Of a DNA stretch of 46,969 bases, positions 27,312 to 35,808 are shown piece by piece. How positions within the stretch are numbered: the first letter of the stretch is position 1; each line of letters starts with the position of its first letter. The position numbers and the translations under genes are program-made. The notes under the pieces were generated by a model. It made no database searches. It was not told where the DNA came from and saw only the letters and a program-made list of their open reading frames with translations. Source of the stretch: Candidatus Desulfolinea nitratireducens (GTDB taxonomy: Bacteria; Chloroflexota; Anaerolineae; Anaerolineales; Villigracilaceae). The stretch covers positions 1-46,969 of the forward strand of contig JACNJN010000149.1 in the NCBI GenBank assembly GCA_014382535.1, read 5' to 3'.

Positions 27312-29729
27312 ATGAAAAACCCCCAACTCAAACCCAACCTCCTTAAACCACGCTGGAGCAAAGTCTTCACCGATTTATGGGATGACAAAACCCGCACGAT
27401 TCTTGTTGTCGCATCCATTGCTGTAGGCGTTTTTGCGATCGGCATGGTCATCAGTGCTTACTTCATCATGGACGAGGATATTAGCCACAGTTATGCATCG
27501 GTCAACCCGCCAAATATCGAGATCTGGGCTGACCCCTTTGACGAGGATTTTGTCCGAAGTTTGAGAAAGGTTGATGGCGTGGAAGATGTCGTCGCTCATC
27601 GTGTATTTGATGTCCGGGCCAGCATTGGCGAGGAAAATCCGCAAAATCTAAAACTTTTCGGCTTATCCAGTTTTCCTGGAGAGATCAATCTTTTAACAGC
27701 CATTGAGGGATCAGAGATTCCTGGCGATAACGAGATCATCATCAGTCAGGATTTGATGCATACGACAGGATTTCATCCTGGTGACGTTATCAAAGTCATC
27801 TTTCCGGATGAAAAAACACGGGAACTGACTATGGTTGGGCTTGTTACTGACCAAACCACATCGAAGCCGAGCCCGGACCCAATGGTCTACGCCTATGTAA
27901 CAATGAATACCATCCATTCTTTTGGCTTGGGAGACAGCTTCAATCATCTCTATATCACTGTGACGGGAGATGGCACCAACAGCGAATTCATCACCGAGGT
28001 CGGAGATGCCGTTGAAGAAAAAATTGAGCGCAGTCGACGCGAAATATACAATCGGGATGAAGGGCTTTCTAATGAACATCCCATGAGCGACAGTACGCTG
28101 GCGATAATAGGATTGCTGGGTGCGTTAGGTGGATTGCTCACAATTTTGAGTAGTTCACTGATTATCAACACGCTCAACGCCTTGATGACCCAACAATTGC
28201 GTCAAATCGGTGTGATGAAATTGGTGGGCGGGCGCAGCAAACAGATTTTAGGCATGTATTTGAGCTTGATCGTCTTTTATAGTTTGATCGCTTTGATTTT
28301 TGCAGTGCCCCTGGGGGCGGTGGCTGGATATGGGTTGTCCTGGCTGATCACATCCATTTTGGGTGCAGTCCTGCAAGGATTTCGCTTTGTGCCGGAAGCT
28401 GTTATTACGCAGGTTGTGATTGCCTTTGCTGTGCCGTTGAGCGCAGGATTTTTTCCTGTCAGAAGCGGGGCACGAACCAGCGTTCGGCGTGCGATCAGCG
28501 ACTATAGACCGGGCACCAGGTCCAAGGCACGGTCGCTCCTTAATTTCAAACCCAAGAGGATCAGTTCGATATCTCGCCCGATCCTGCTTTCCTTCCGGAA
28601 TACCTTCCGCAAAAAAGGACGCCTGCTCCTGACCATTTTTACGCTCACGGTAGCCGGGGGAGTCTTTATTGCGGTTTTCAATGTGCGTGATTCGATGGGC
28701 AATCTGATGGATCAACTTATGGATCATTTTTTGGGCGACGTGACAGTCACTTTTCAACAGCCTTATCGCGTCAGTGAGGTAAAACAAGCCCTCCTTGATA
28801 TCCCCGGGGTGGAGGCGGTGGAGGGTTGGGCCGGGGCTATTGGCGAAATTCTGGATGAAAATGGCGAGGTGGTAACCGATCTCTCTATCTCTGCACCGCC
28901 ACAAAATACACAACTGCTCACTCCCGAATTTGTCGCTGGCCGTTGGCTACTGCCCAATGAAGAAAAAAAACTGGTTCTCTCAGATACGATCTATAATTTT
29001 TTTCCGAATCTCAAACCAGGCGATATGCTGAAAGTCAAACTTGCAGGACAACGTGAAGAGGAATGGCAGGTTGTGGGTATATTTCGATTCGTGGATATGC
29101 TTGGGGACCCTTTGGGATATGCTAATTTCGAATTTATTGCCAGAAAAACCGGCCTGCCTGAACAGGCGCTATCTTACCGGGTTGTAACCGCAACCCACGA
29201 TGCTGACGCGCAAATCGAATTAACGGAGCGCATAGATCGGCAACTTATGATGAGAGATTTGAACGTACAAAGCGTACTATCGGGGTCTGCCTTGCGGGAA
29301 AATGCCTCGATTGGGATGAATATGCTGGTGATCTTTTTGCTGATCATGGCCATTCTGACTGCCTTTGTGGGAAGTATCGGCCTCACCGGAACGATGAGCA
29401 TCAACGTGCTGGAGCGCACACGTGAGATTGGCGTAATGCGCACCATCGGCGCAGTGGACAAGGTCATCATGCAGTCTGTTATCATTGAAGGACTGGTGAT
29501 AGGAATGATCACCTGGGTGCTGGCAATTGGCATTTCTTTTCCGATCAGTACGGTTCTGCTGACCATCATTGGCGAAACGATGATGGGGTCAGCGATGGCG
29601 GCGCAATTTACCCCGCTGGGTATTTTTCTGTGGCTGGGAATTGTCATCGTCCTTTCGATTATTGCCAGCATCATGCCTGCTCGTAATGCAGCGAAGTTGA
29701 CGATCAATGAGGTGCTGGCTTATGAATAA
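27312..29729 (+). CDS. FtsX/MacB-type ABC transporter permease
   Basis: This 805-residue membrane protein has two FtsX-like permease halves. A first helix lies at about 29-50, a large extracytoplasmic MacB-type domain at 52-255, three helices between 262 and 380, a helix at 437-457, a second extracytoplasmic domain at 460-665, and three helices from 675 to 793. The C-terminal NVLERTREIGVMRTIGAVDK loop is the usual ATPase-coupling segment; its counterpart in the first half is QQLRQIGVMKLVGGRSKQIL. With the upstream double ATPase it forms a complete transporter or mechanotransmission unit. Its end overlaps the methyltransferase start by 8 bp. Confidence 0.93.
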   Translation: MKNPQLKPNLLKPRWSKVFTDLWDDKTRTILVVASIAVGVFAIGMVISAYFIMDEDISHSYASVNPPNIEIWADPFDEDFVRSLRKVDGVEDVVAHRVFDVRASIGEENPQNLKLFGLSSFPGEINLLTAIEGSEIPGDNEIIISQDLMHTTGFHPGDVIKVIFPDEKTRELTMVGLVTDQTTSKPSPDPMVYAYVTMNTIHSFGLGDSFNHLYITVTGDGTNSEFITEVGDAVEEKIERSRREIYNRDEGLSNEHPMSDSTLAIIGLLGALGGLLTILSSSLIINTLNALMTQQLRQIGVMKLVGGRSKQILGMYLSLIVFYSLIALIFAVPLGAVAGYGLSWLITSILGAVLQGFRFVPEAVITQVVIAFAVPLSAGFFPVRSGARTSVRRAISDYRPGTRSKARSLLNFKPKRISSISRPILLSFRNTFRKKGRLLLTIFTLTVAGGVFIAVFNVRDSMGNLMDQLMDHFLGDVTVTFQQPYRVSEVKQALLDIPGVEAVEGWAGAIGEILDENGEVVTDLSISAPPQNTQLLTPEFVAGRWLLPNEEKKLVLSDTIYNFFPNLKPGDMLKVKLAGQREEEWQVVGIFRFVDMLGDPLGYANFEFIARKTGLPEQALSYRVVTATHDADAQIELTERIDRQLMMRDLNVQSVLSGSALRENASIGMNMLVIFLLIMAILTAFVGSIGLTGTMSINVLERTREIGVMRTIGAVDKVIMQSVIIEGLVIGMITWVLAIGISFPISTVLLTIIGETMMGSAMAAQFTPLGIFLWLGIVIVLSIIASIMPARNAAKLTINEVLAYE

Positions 29730-30729
29730 TTTGAATCAGTTTGACGATATCCTCCAAAAAGCCATTACTGCGCGGGCCGCACTATTTGATAATCAGCATC
29801 AAACTGCTTTTCGTCTTTTTAATGGCTTTCTGGAGGGAAATCCGGACATTGCGGTTGATCTCTACGCGCGGACAGTGATTATTCACAATTACGCGGAGTT
29901 ACCTTCGGAGGGTGAGACTGTTGTCCACGCAGCTAAAGAATTTCTAGTCAGCGAATATCCCTGGCTCAAAGCGATCCTCGTCAAAGAGCGCAAAGGCATA
30001 AGCCCGAAGGCAAGGAGCGGCATCCTGATCTTCGGCGAAAAACCGGATGATCGCATCCGCGAACATGAAATTTGGTATGCGCTCGATTTGCTGATGAACC
30101 GCGACGCAAGTCTTTATTTGGATACGCGCAATTTGCGTAAGTGGGCTATTGAGACTCTGCGCGGGAAACGAGTCCTGAACACCTTTGCGTACACAGGTAG
30201 CTTGGGTGTCGCCGCGGCAGCTGGAGGCGCGGAGCGGGTTGTGCAAAGCGACTTGAGTCGCAAATTCCTGAAGGTGGCAAAAACCTCCTATACCTTAAAT
30301 GGCTTTCCCATCAACAAAAAGGATTTTCAAATTGGCGACTTCTGGCCACACATCAACCGTCTAAAACGTGCGAATGAGCGCTTTGACTGCGTTTTTCTCG
30401 ACCCGCCTTTTTTTGCATCCACCAGCAAAGGCCGTGTGGACCTGGCCGAAAACAGCGCGCGACTGATCAACAAGGTGCGTCCATTGATCGTGGACGGCGG
30501 TCACCTTGTTGCGATCAACAATGCTCTTTTTCAGCGAGGAACCGACTTTTTTCATACACTTGAGGAACTCTGTAAAGATGGCTACCTGGAAATCGAAAGC
30601 TTGATTCCAGCACCAGAGGATTTCACCGGATACGCAGAGACGCGCGTCGGTGTGCCACCTGTCGACCCAGCCCCCTTCAACCATTCGACAAAAATTGCTA
30701 TACTAAGGGTCCGAAGAAAAGAAAGCTGA
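29722..30729 (+). CDS. RlmI/RlmK-like class I SAM-dependent methyltransferase
   Basis: This 335-residue protein resembles the rRNA methyltransferases of COG1092. The N-terminal part (ARAALFDNQHQTAFRLFNGF) corresponds to the RNA-facing domain and appears to lack a clear PUA domain. The SAM-binding core has LNTFAYTGSLGVAAAAGGAE (motif I, about 152-171) and VFLDPPFFA (near 225), the catalytic DPPF box of base methylases. I chose the ATG at 29722, which overlaps the permease stop (tATGAATAA). It probably methylates 23S rRNA, but the position is not shown. A truncated copy of its 5' part lies at 24793. Confidence 0.87.
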   Translation: MNNLNQFDDILQKAITARAALFDNQHQTAFRLFNGFLEGNPDIAVDLYARTVIIHNYAELPSEGETVVHAAKEFLVSEYPWLKAILVKERKGISPKARSGILIFGEKPDDRIREHEIWYALDLLMNRDASLYLDTRNLRKWAIETLRGKRVLNTFAYTGSLGVAAAAGGAERVVQSDLSRKFLKVAKTSYTLNGFPINKKDFQIGDFWPHINRLKRANERFDCVFLDPPFFASTSKGRVDLAENSARLINKVRPLIVDGGHLVAINNALFQRGTDFFHTLEELCKDGYLEIESLIPAPEDFTGYAETRVGVPPVDPAPFNHSTKIAILRVRRKES

Positions 30730-30739
30730 GGAGCTTACG

Positions 30740-31636
30740 ATGAAGTTGACTGGTTTACATTTACTATTGACCTATCGCTGTAATTTTGAGTGCGATCATT
30801 GCTTCCTGTGGGGCAGCCCCTGGCAAAGTGGCACAATGACCCTGGCGCAAATCCGGGAGATTTTGAAACAGGCACAATATCATCCCTCGATCAAGTCGAT
30901 CTATTTCGAGGGCGGCGAACCATTTCTTTATTATCCAATTTTGCTAAAAGGTATTCAGCTCGCTGCTGAACTTGGCTTCGAGACCGGAATCGTCTCCAAC
31001 GGCTATTGGGCAACCAGCAAAGAAGATGCCCTCGAATGGCTGCGCCCATTTGAGGGGACACTTGGCAGCATCTCAGTCAGCAGCGACCTCTTTCATTACA
31101 ACGAAGTTCTCAGCCAACAAGCACAGAACGCAGAATCCGCTGCACTCGAATTAGGAATTGAGCTCAGCTTTATCAGCATTGCCCAACCGGACGATGGATC
31201 CGTCGAAACTGGCGTTGGCCAATTACCCGAGGGTTTTTCAGGGATCAAATATCAGGGACGCGCCGCAGCGAAACTGGCAAATCGTGTTGAAGGACAGCCG
31301 TGGAAATCATTCACAGCATGCCCCTATGAAGATCTGCGCGAACCGGGACGCGTCCACATCGACCCCTTTGGGCAGATGCATATCTGTCAGGGGATCTCAC
31401 TTGGAAATATATTCGAGACACCCATAAACGAAATATGCGAGTCGTATAACGCTGAGACGCATCCAATCACAGGAGCGTTATTAAATGGCGGCCCGGCCGA
31501 ATTGGCCGTACGAAACGGGTTGTCTCCTGAAAAGAATTACGCGGATGCCTGCCATCTTTGCGATTGGGCGCGCAGGGAACTACGCCCACAATTCAGCGAA
31601 ATTCTGACCCCCGACCAGATGTATGGTGAGCTTTAG
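30740..31636 (+). CDS. Radical SAM protein with SPASM-like C-terminus
   Basis: This 298-residue protein has the radical SAM triad C14-X3-C18-X2-C21 in TYRCNFECDHCF, the GGEP motif (IYFEGGEPFLY) and later strands of the partial TIM barrel. Further cysteines lie in FTACPYED (near 194), MHICQG (near 217) and DACHLCDWARRE (near 271-275), suggesting an auxiliary [4Fe-4S] cluster. The substrate is unknown; no precursor peptide was seen nearby. It starts 10 bp after the methyltransferase gene and overlaps trmO by one base, so it is in their operon. That points to RNA modification or a peptide/protein substrate, without deciding. Confidence 0.88.
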   Translation: MKLTGLHLLLTYRCNFECDHCFLWGSPWQSGTMTLAQIREILKQAQYHPSIKSIYFEGGEPFLYYPILLKGIQLAAELGFETGIVSNGYWATSKEDALEWLRPFEGTLGSISVSSDLFHYNEVLSQQAQNAESAALELGIELSFISIAQPDDGSVETGVGQLPEGFSGIKYQGRAAAKLANRVEGQPWKSFTACPYEDLREPGRVHIDPFGQMHICQGISLGNIFETPINEICESYNAETHPITGALLNGGPAELAVRNGLSPEKNYADACHLCDWARRELRPQFSEILTPDQMYGEL

Positions 31637-32124
31637 TGGAAATCATCTTCAAACCTATCGGCATTATCTACAGCCCCTTCACCAGCCTGAAGGAGATGCC
31701 TATCCAACCGACAAGCGATTCCAGCGCCCCAGGTAGGATAGAAATCCAGCCTGAGTTTGTAGAGGGATTGAAAGACCTGGAGGGATTTTCGCATATATAC
31801 CTGCTCTATCACTTTCACCAGGGAGGCTCCGCCAAGCTAACCGTGACGCCCTTCCTGGACAAAGAGCCCCGCGGAATATTTGCGACTCGTGCACCTCGCC
31901 GACCAAATCCAATTGGATTGTCTTTAGTGAAACTCACCAGCATTAAGGGAAATCTGGTCTACGTTGATGATATTGATATTCTCAACGGAACACCGCTGAT
32001 AGACATCAAGCCCTATATCCCGGAGTTCGAAAATGCTCAAGATGTTCAAATTGGGTGGCTGGATAAATCCAAGGGGAAAGTTAAAAATAAGAAATCAGAC
32101 AGTCGTTTTCTCGGCGAACTCTAA
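31636..32124 (+). CDS. trmO: TrmO/TsaA-type tRNA methyltransferase
   Basis: This 162-residue protein matches the TsaA/TrmO family, which N6-methylates t6A37 in tRNA-Thr. Marks are IGIIYSPF near the start, GLKDLEGFSHIYLLYHFH, and the SAM-binding FATRAPRRPNPIGLSLVKL (about 82-100), followed by DDIDILNGTPLIDIKPYIP. The GTG start overlaps the last base of the radical SAM stop codon, so translation is coupled. The protein is shorter than the E. coli form because the C-terminal extension is missing, as in many bacteria and archaea. Confidence 0.9.
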   Translation: MEIIFKPIGIIYSPFTSLKEMPIQPTSDSSAPGRIEIQPEFVEGLKDLEGFSHIYLLYHFHQGGSAKLTVTPFLDKEPRGIFATRAPRRPNPIGLSLVKLTSIKGNLVYVDDIDILNGTPLIDIKPYIPEFENAQDVQIGWLDKSKGKVKNKKSDSRFLGEL

Positions 32125-32181
32125 GTCAAATCTACAGAAACTTATCTGTCACCTTCTCTCTGCCTCCACTAAACTGAAGGC

Positions 32182-32643
32182 ATGATCACTTTTGCGAAAA
32201 AACAAACTCTCACGACAACTCACCGCACACTGAAAATTCTGGCTGTATTGGTTTGGGTAATAGGTGGCGTGATGCTCATCCGTAAAGGCAGCGAGCTGCT
32301 TATCGAGGCTTATTCACTTAACTCAATAATGGCATGGATAGGTTTCTCCATTGCGCTCGGAGTTATTTTGGGCAGTTTGAAGTCCAAATATCTTTTCGTC
32401 AAAAGCTGCAGGAAAAATCTTGTCCGGATCGATGCGCTGGAAGACCCCAGGCTGTGGCAATTTTATCGCCCCAAATTCTTCTTGTTTTTAACCTTAATGA
32501 TTGGAACAGGCGTGACCCTGTCCCGCATGGCTCATGGCAGTTTTCCCTTCCTGTTGAGTGTCGCTGCATTGGATCTCAGTATTGCCACCGCGCTCCTTAG
32601 CAGCAGTGTTGTTTATTGGCAGGAAAAAGCATTTTCAAAATAG
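32182..32643 (+). CDS. Small membrane protein of unknown function
   Basis: This 153-residue protein has about four hydrophobic helices: 18-34 (LKILAVLVWVIGGVMLI), 48-65 (IMAWIGFSIALGVILGSL), 98-115 (FFLFLTLMIGTGVTLSRM) and 122-143. A basic loop (KSKYLFVKSCRKNLVR) lies after helix 2. I do not recognise a family. It follows trmO by 57 bp on the same strand and is followed by a terminator, so it is probably the last gene of the unit starting at 25222. Confidence 0.75.
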   Translation: MITFAKKQTLTTTHRTLKILAVLVWVIGGVMLIRKGSELLIEAYSLNSIMAWIGFSIALGVILGSLKSKYLFVKSCRKNLVRIDALEDPRLWQFYRPKFFLFLTLMIGTGVTLSRMAHGSFPFLLSVAALDLSIATALLSSSVVYWQEKAFSK

Positions 32644-32662
32644 CATCGCACCCATTTTTGAA

Positions 32663-32690
32663 GCGGTTGCAATATTTGCAGTCGCTTTTT
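32663..32690 (+). terminator. Rho-independent terminator after the small membrane gene
   Basis: Stem GCGGTTGCA / TGCAGTCGC (two G-U pairs) with a short AT loop and a five-T tail. Confidence 0.7.
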
Positions 32691-32747
32691 AATTGCACAT
32701 ATTAATTACAGCACCATCTGGGTGGTTATTAATGCGATGCTGTGATT

Positions 32748-32775
32748 TTGATTTCAATAGAACGTCCGTTATAAT
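32748..32775 (+). promoter_or_regulatory. Promoter giving a near-leaderless transcript
   Basis: TTGATT (32748-32753), 16-bp spacer, TATAAT (32770-32775). The -10 box ends 8 bases before the ATG at 32784, so transcription should start at or next to the start codon. It drives the baseplate-J-like gene and probably ruvX and mltG. Confidence 0.6.
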
Positions 32776-32783
32776 CCCATTGC

Positions 32784-34274
32784 ATGAAAACCCAGATCAT
32801 CCAACTCGAGCCACATGACGATCATATCTCAATTCGCGATAAAATGAATTGGAGCAAAACACCGCGTGTCCTATTAATTTGGCCGCGACGACGAAGGGTG
32901 GATTTGAGTACCCTTGACCTGAAATTGCTCCAACGTCATGCCATCAATCTTGGTTCGGAATTGGGATTGGTAACAAAATCCAATCGGGTAATTCGTGCAG
33001 CTGCGGAATTAGGTATCCCGGTTTTTGCGAACAACCTGGCAGCCCAACGTGAAGCATGGCAACCACAAAAGCGTTCGCAATATAAACGACCCTCACAGCG
33101 GAAAAACCTGCGCCAAAAAGGTGCAGAATTTAATCGATCTGAAGCAAATTGGAGAAAGCATCCTATCGTACGATTGGGGTTTTCCACCCTTGCGGCGCTG
33201 GCGGTTCTCACACTCGCTATTACGTTTTTTCCGAAGGCGGAGATCACAATTGAGCCAGAAAGGCGCCTCCAAACTGTGACCATCCCGGTTCGGGCAAGCG
33301 CCCAGGTTCAGGATGTTTTCCTTTCAGGCAGCGTTCCCGCCCAAACACTGACCGTCTACTTAACGAATCATCGTTCTCTCGCCGCAAGCGGACAGATGGC
33401 GGTACCAGCCGAGGTTGCGCGTGGTACGGTCATTTTTCGTAACCTCACCGATCTCCCCGTAAAGATTCCTGCCGGGACGATCATTCGCAGTAGCACTGAT
33501 GAAGAAATCCGTTTTACGACATTGGAAGATGGAGAGATAGCTGGTGGCGTGGACGAAAATATCGCAATTTCCGTCAAGGCACTGATTTTTGGCGAGCGTG
33601 GCAACCTTGAACCTGACATGCTTCAGGCCATTGAAGGGGAACTCGGTCTTTGGCTGGCAGCCACCAACCCCGAAGCAACAACCGGCGGCGGCGATAGTTT
33701 TGTAAGTGCACCTACTACGCGTGATCGCGAAGAACTGCGTGATCTGGTAATGGCTTATTTTTATGCCCATGTTGATGAAGAAATCCAAAAAGAAATGGAT
33801 GCAAAAGATCTGGTATTTCCTGAAAGTCTCACCGAAGCAGAAATACTTGCAGAAGATTATGAACCATCTGAAGGGGAACCGGGAGATCGCCTGGAATTGA
33901 CCATGCGTGTTTCCTTTCATGTAGAATTCGCTAGGGAAACAGACCTGGCGCAACTGGCACAGTCGTCGCTTTCAGCCTCACTCCCACAGGGATATTCCCC
34001 GATCCCTGAATCGCTGCAATTCAACCCTGTAAGCGCATTCGAATATAATCTCCCGGGTACAACCTCCTGGCAGATGCGCGTTGAACAGGAATTAAGCGCC
34101 AATATTTCTGCCATAAAAGTCGCTGGCTGGGTACAGGGACGCACTCCGGAAATTGCCAGACAACGTCTTGAAGAAAATCTTGAGTTAGCCTCTGTGCCGA
34201 AAATAAGCATAACCCCCTCATGGTGGTCCTGGCTCCCTATCGCTCCATTTCGGATTGATGTCATTTTAAAATAA
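32784..34274 (+). CDS. Baseplate J-like single-pass membrane protein
   Basis: This 496-residue protein has an N-terminal cytoplasmic domain (about 1-90) with DHISIRDKMNWSKTPRVLL and LKLLQRHAINLGSELGLVTK, ending in ELGIPVFANN. A basic linker (KRSQYKRPSQRKNLRQKG) and one membrane helix (about 130-152) follow. The outer part is beta-rich: VPAEVARGTVIFRNLTDLPV and KIPAGTIIRSS resemble the baseplate J/gp47 fold. Homologues that I recall in Anaerolineae sit next to ruvX and mltG. It is not a phage gene here, as no other phage gene is present. Its role is unknown; a cell-wall or envelope function is suggested by mltG. The promoter sits 8 bases from its ATG. Confidence 0.7.
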   Translation: MKTQIIQLEPHDDHISIRDKMNWSKTPRVLLIWPRRRRVDLSTLDLKLLQRHAINLGSELGLVTKSNRVIRAAAELGIPVFANNLAAQREAWQPQKRSQYKRPSQRKNLRQKGAEFNRSEANWRKHPIVRLGFSTLAALAVLTLAITFFPKAEITIEPERRLQTVTIPVRASAQVQDVFLSGSVPAQTLTVYLTNHRSLAASGQMAVPAEVARGTVIFRNLTDLPVKIPAGTIIRSSTDEEIRFTTLEDGEIAGGVDENIAISVKALIFGERGNLEPDMLQAIEGELGLWLAATNPEATTGGGDSFVSAPTTRDREELRDLVMAYFYAHVDEEIQKEMDAKDLVFPESLTEAEILAEDYEPSEGEPGDRLELTMRVSFHVEFARETDLAQLAQSSLSASLPQGYSPIPESLQFNPVSAFEYNLPGTTSWQMRVEQELSANISAIKVAGWVQGRTPEIARQRLEENLELASVPKISITPSWWSWLPIAPFRIDVILK

Positions 34275-34280
34275 CAAATT

Positions 34281-34694
34281 ATGAGAATATTAGCCGTTGA
34301 CCCAGGACAGAAGAATATTGGTCTCGCCTTAAGTGACGAGACCGCCACCATTGCCAATCCATTGACCATCATCAAGCATATTAGGCGTGAAATAGATGCT
34401 GCGCAAGTCGCCACAATCGCGACAGAAAAAGACGCCGAATTGATCGTCATTGGGCAATCTCTTGATGAAAATGGGAAGCCAAATTTTGAAGGACGCCGCT
34501 CTGCCCGTTTCGCCAAGGCTTTACGAACGCAAACCGATCTCCCAATAAAACTCTGGGACGAATCCTACAGCACCCAATACGCCCGCCAGGCTCGCATACA
34601 AATGGGTGTCTCGCGCAAAAAGCGCTCTGGCCATCTTGATGATATTGCCGCCACGGTTATTCTGCAATCCTATTTGGACGCGCATCGCGACTGA
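34281..34694 (+). CDS. ruvX: Putative pre-16S rRNA nuclease / Holliday junction resolvase-like protein (YqgF)
   Basis: This 137-residue RNase H-fold protein is the YqgF/RuvX family member. The first catalytic Asp is in ILAVDPGQKNIGLALSD (D7), then IVIGQSLDENG, LWDESYSTQYA (Glu) and HLDDIAATVILQSYLD (Asp) at the end. The DESYST segment replaces the usual DERLTT but keeps the acidic residue. The family processes the 5' end of 16S rRNA. It lies 6 bp after the baseplate-like gene and 8 bp before mltG. Confidence 0.9.
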   Translation: MRILAVDPGQKNIGLALSDETATIANPLTIIKHIRREIDAAQVATIATEKDAELIVIGQSLDENGKPNFEGRRSARFAKALRTQTDLPIKLWDESYSTQYARQARIQMGVSRKKRSGHLDDIAATVILQSYLDAHRD

Positions 34695-34702
34695 TCAATC
34701 TC

Positions 34703-35800
34703 ATGCGTCGCTTCCTCTTTTTACTCTCCCTCCTTTTCGTCCTCCTTATCCTGGCTGCTATCTTCGTCGTCCCCCTGATTGCTGCACGACTTTATGGCCC
34801 CCCATCTCCGGCTATTGCGGGAATTCAACACCTGCAATACGCAGTAAAAATCCTCTGGTATGACACAACCATCAGCCTGCCTGCTGACATTTATGGCACA
34901 GAGCAAAACTTCAATATTGCATTGGGAGAATCCCCCTACGAAATCGCAATACGCCTCCAAGAACAAGGTCTTATTCTTGACACTGAGGCCTTTATCACCC
35001 TGCTCGTCTATACCGGGATGGATACTGGCCTTCTGCCAGGCAATTATCGCCTCAGCCCTTCCCTTTCCATGAGAAGTATCGCCGGAACCCTGCAAGACAC
35101 ACGCGCCAGTCAGGTTCTCTTTGTCATCCTTCCCGGTTGGCGGATGGAGGAAGTTGCCGCTTCGCTCCCCACCTCTGGCTTGCACATTTCAGAAGTGGAA
35201 TTTCTCGCAGCCGTGCGGACCCCGCCACTAGGCATCTTTGACGTGGATCCGCCAACAAGCGAAGGATTTCTCTTCCCTGATTCATACCTTCTGTCACGGA
35301 ATCTGACCGCCGATCAGCTCATCACCGAGTTAACGCTGAATTTCGCGCGCCATCTTACTCCCGAAATCAAATTGGGTTTTACGCAACAGGGATTAACGGT
35401 TTATGAAGGAGTGAAGCTGGCCTCCATTGTCGAGAGAGAAGCTGTCGTCGCGGATGAGCAGGAGATGATCGCCTCGGTATTTCTCAATCGACTAAGAGCA
35501 GGCCAAAAACTCGAGTCCGATCCGACGGTGCAATATGCACTCGGCTATGATAAGATCAGCCAGAGCTGGTGGAAAAATCCACTCACATATGCCGATCTCG
35601 AAGTCGATTCCCCTTATAATGCCTATCTATATCCCGGTTTGCCACCCGGACCAATTTGCAATCCATCATTGGGAGCGCTGGAGGCGGTCGCCTTTCCTGC
35701 CGAAACGCCTTATTATTTCTTCCGCGCCCGTTGTGATGGGACGGGATTACACGCCTTTGCCGAGACCTTTGAAGAACATCTGGCAAATGCCTGCGAGTAA
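34703..35800 (+). CDS. mltG: Endolytic murein transglycosylase MltG
   Basis: This 365-residue inner-membrane enzyme cuts nascent peptidoglycan strands to set their length. An N-terminal helix (about 3-28) anchors it. A LysM-like segment (FNIALGESPYEIAIRLQEQG) follows, and the YceG catalytic domain has the Glu of KLASIVEREAV (near 244) plus ESDPTVQYALG and NTY-type SPYNAYLYPGLPPGPICNP. All key blocks are present. It is third in the unit with the baseplate-like gene and ruvX; a methyltransferase gene follows 8 bp later. Confidence 0.95.
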   Translation: MRRFLFLLSLLFVLLILAAIFVVPLIAARLYGPPSPAIAGIQHLQYAVKILWYDTTISLPADIYGTEQNFNIALGESPYEIAIRLQEQGLILDTEAFITLLVYTGMDTGLLPGNYRLSPSLSMRSIAGTLQDTRASQVLFVILPGWRMEEVAASLPTSGLHISEVEFLAAVRTPPLGIFDVDPPTSEGFLFPDSYLLSRNLTADQLITELTLNFARHLTPEIKLGFTQQGLTVYEGVKLASIVEREAVVADEQEMIASVFLNRLRAGQKLESDPTVQYALGYDKISQSWWKNPLTYADLEVDSPYNAYLYPGLPPGPICNPSLGALEAVAFPAETPYYFFRARCDGTGLHAFAETFEEHLANACE

Positions 35801-35808
35801 TCATCTTT

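Noticed and set aside
32784-34274. Prophage remnant suggested by the baseplate-J-like protein
   Set aside because: No other phage gene is present and the neighbours ruvX and mltG are core genes.
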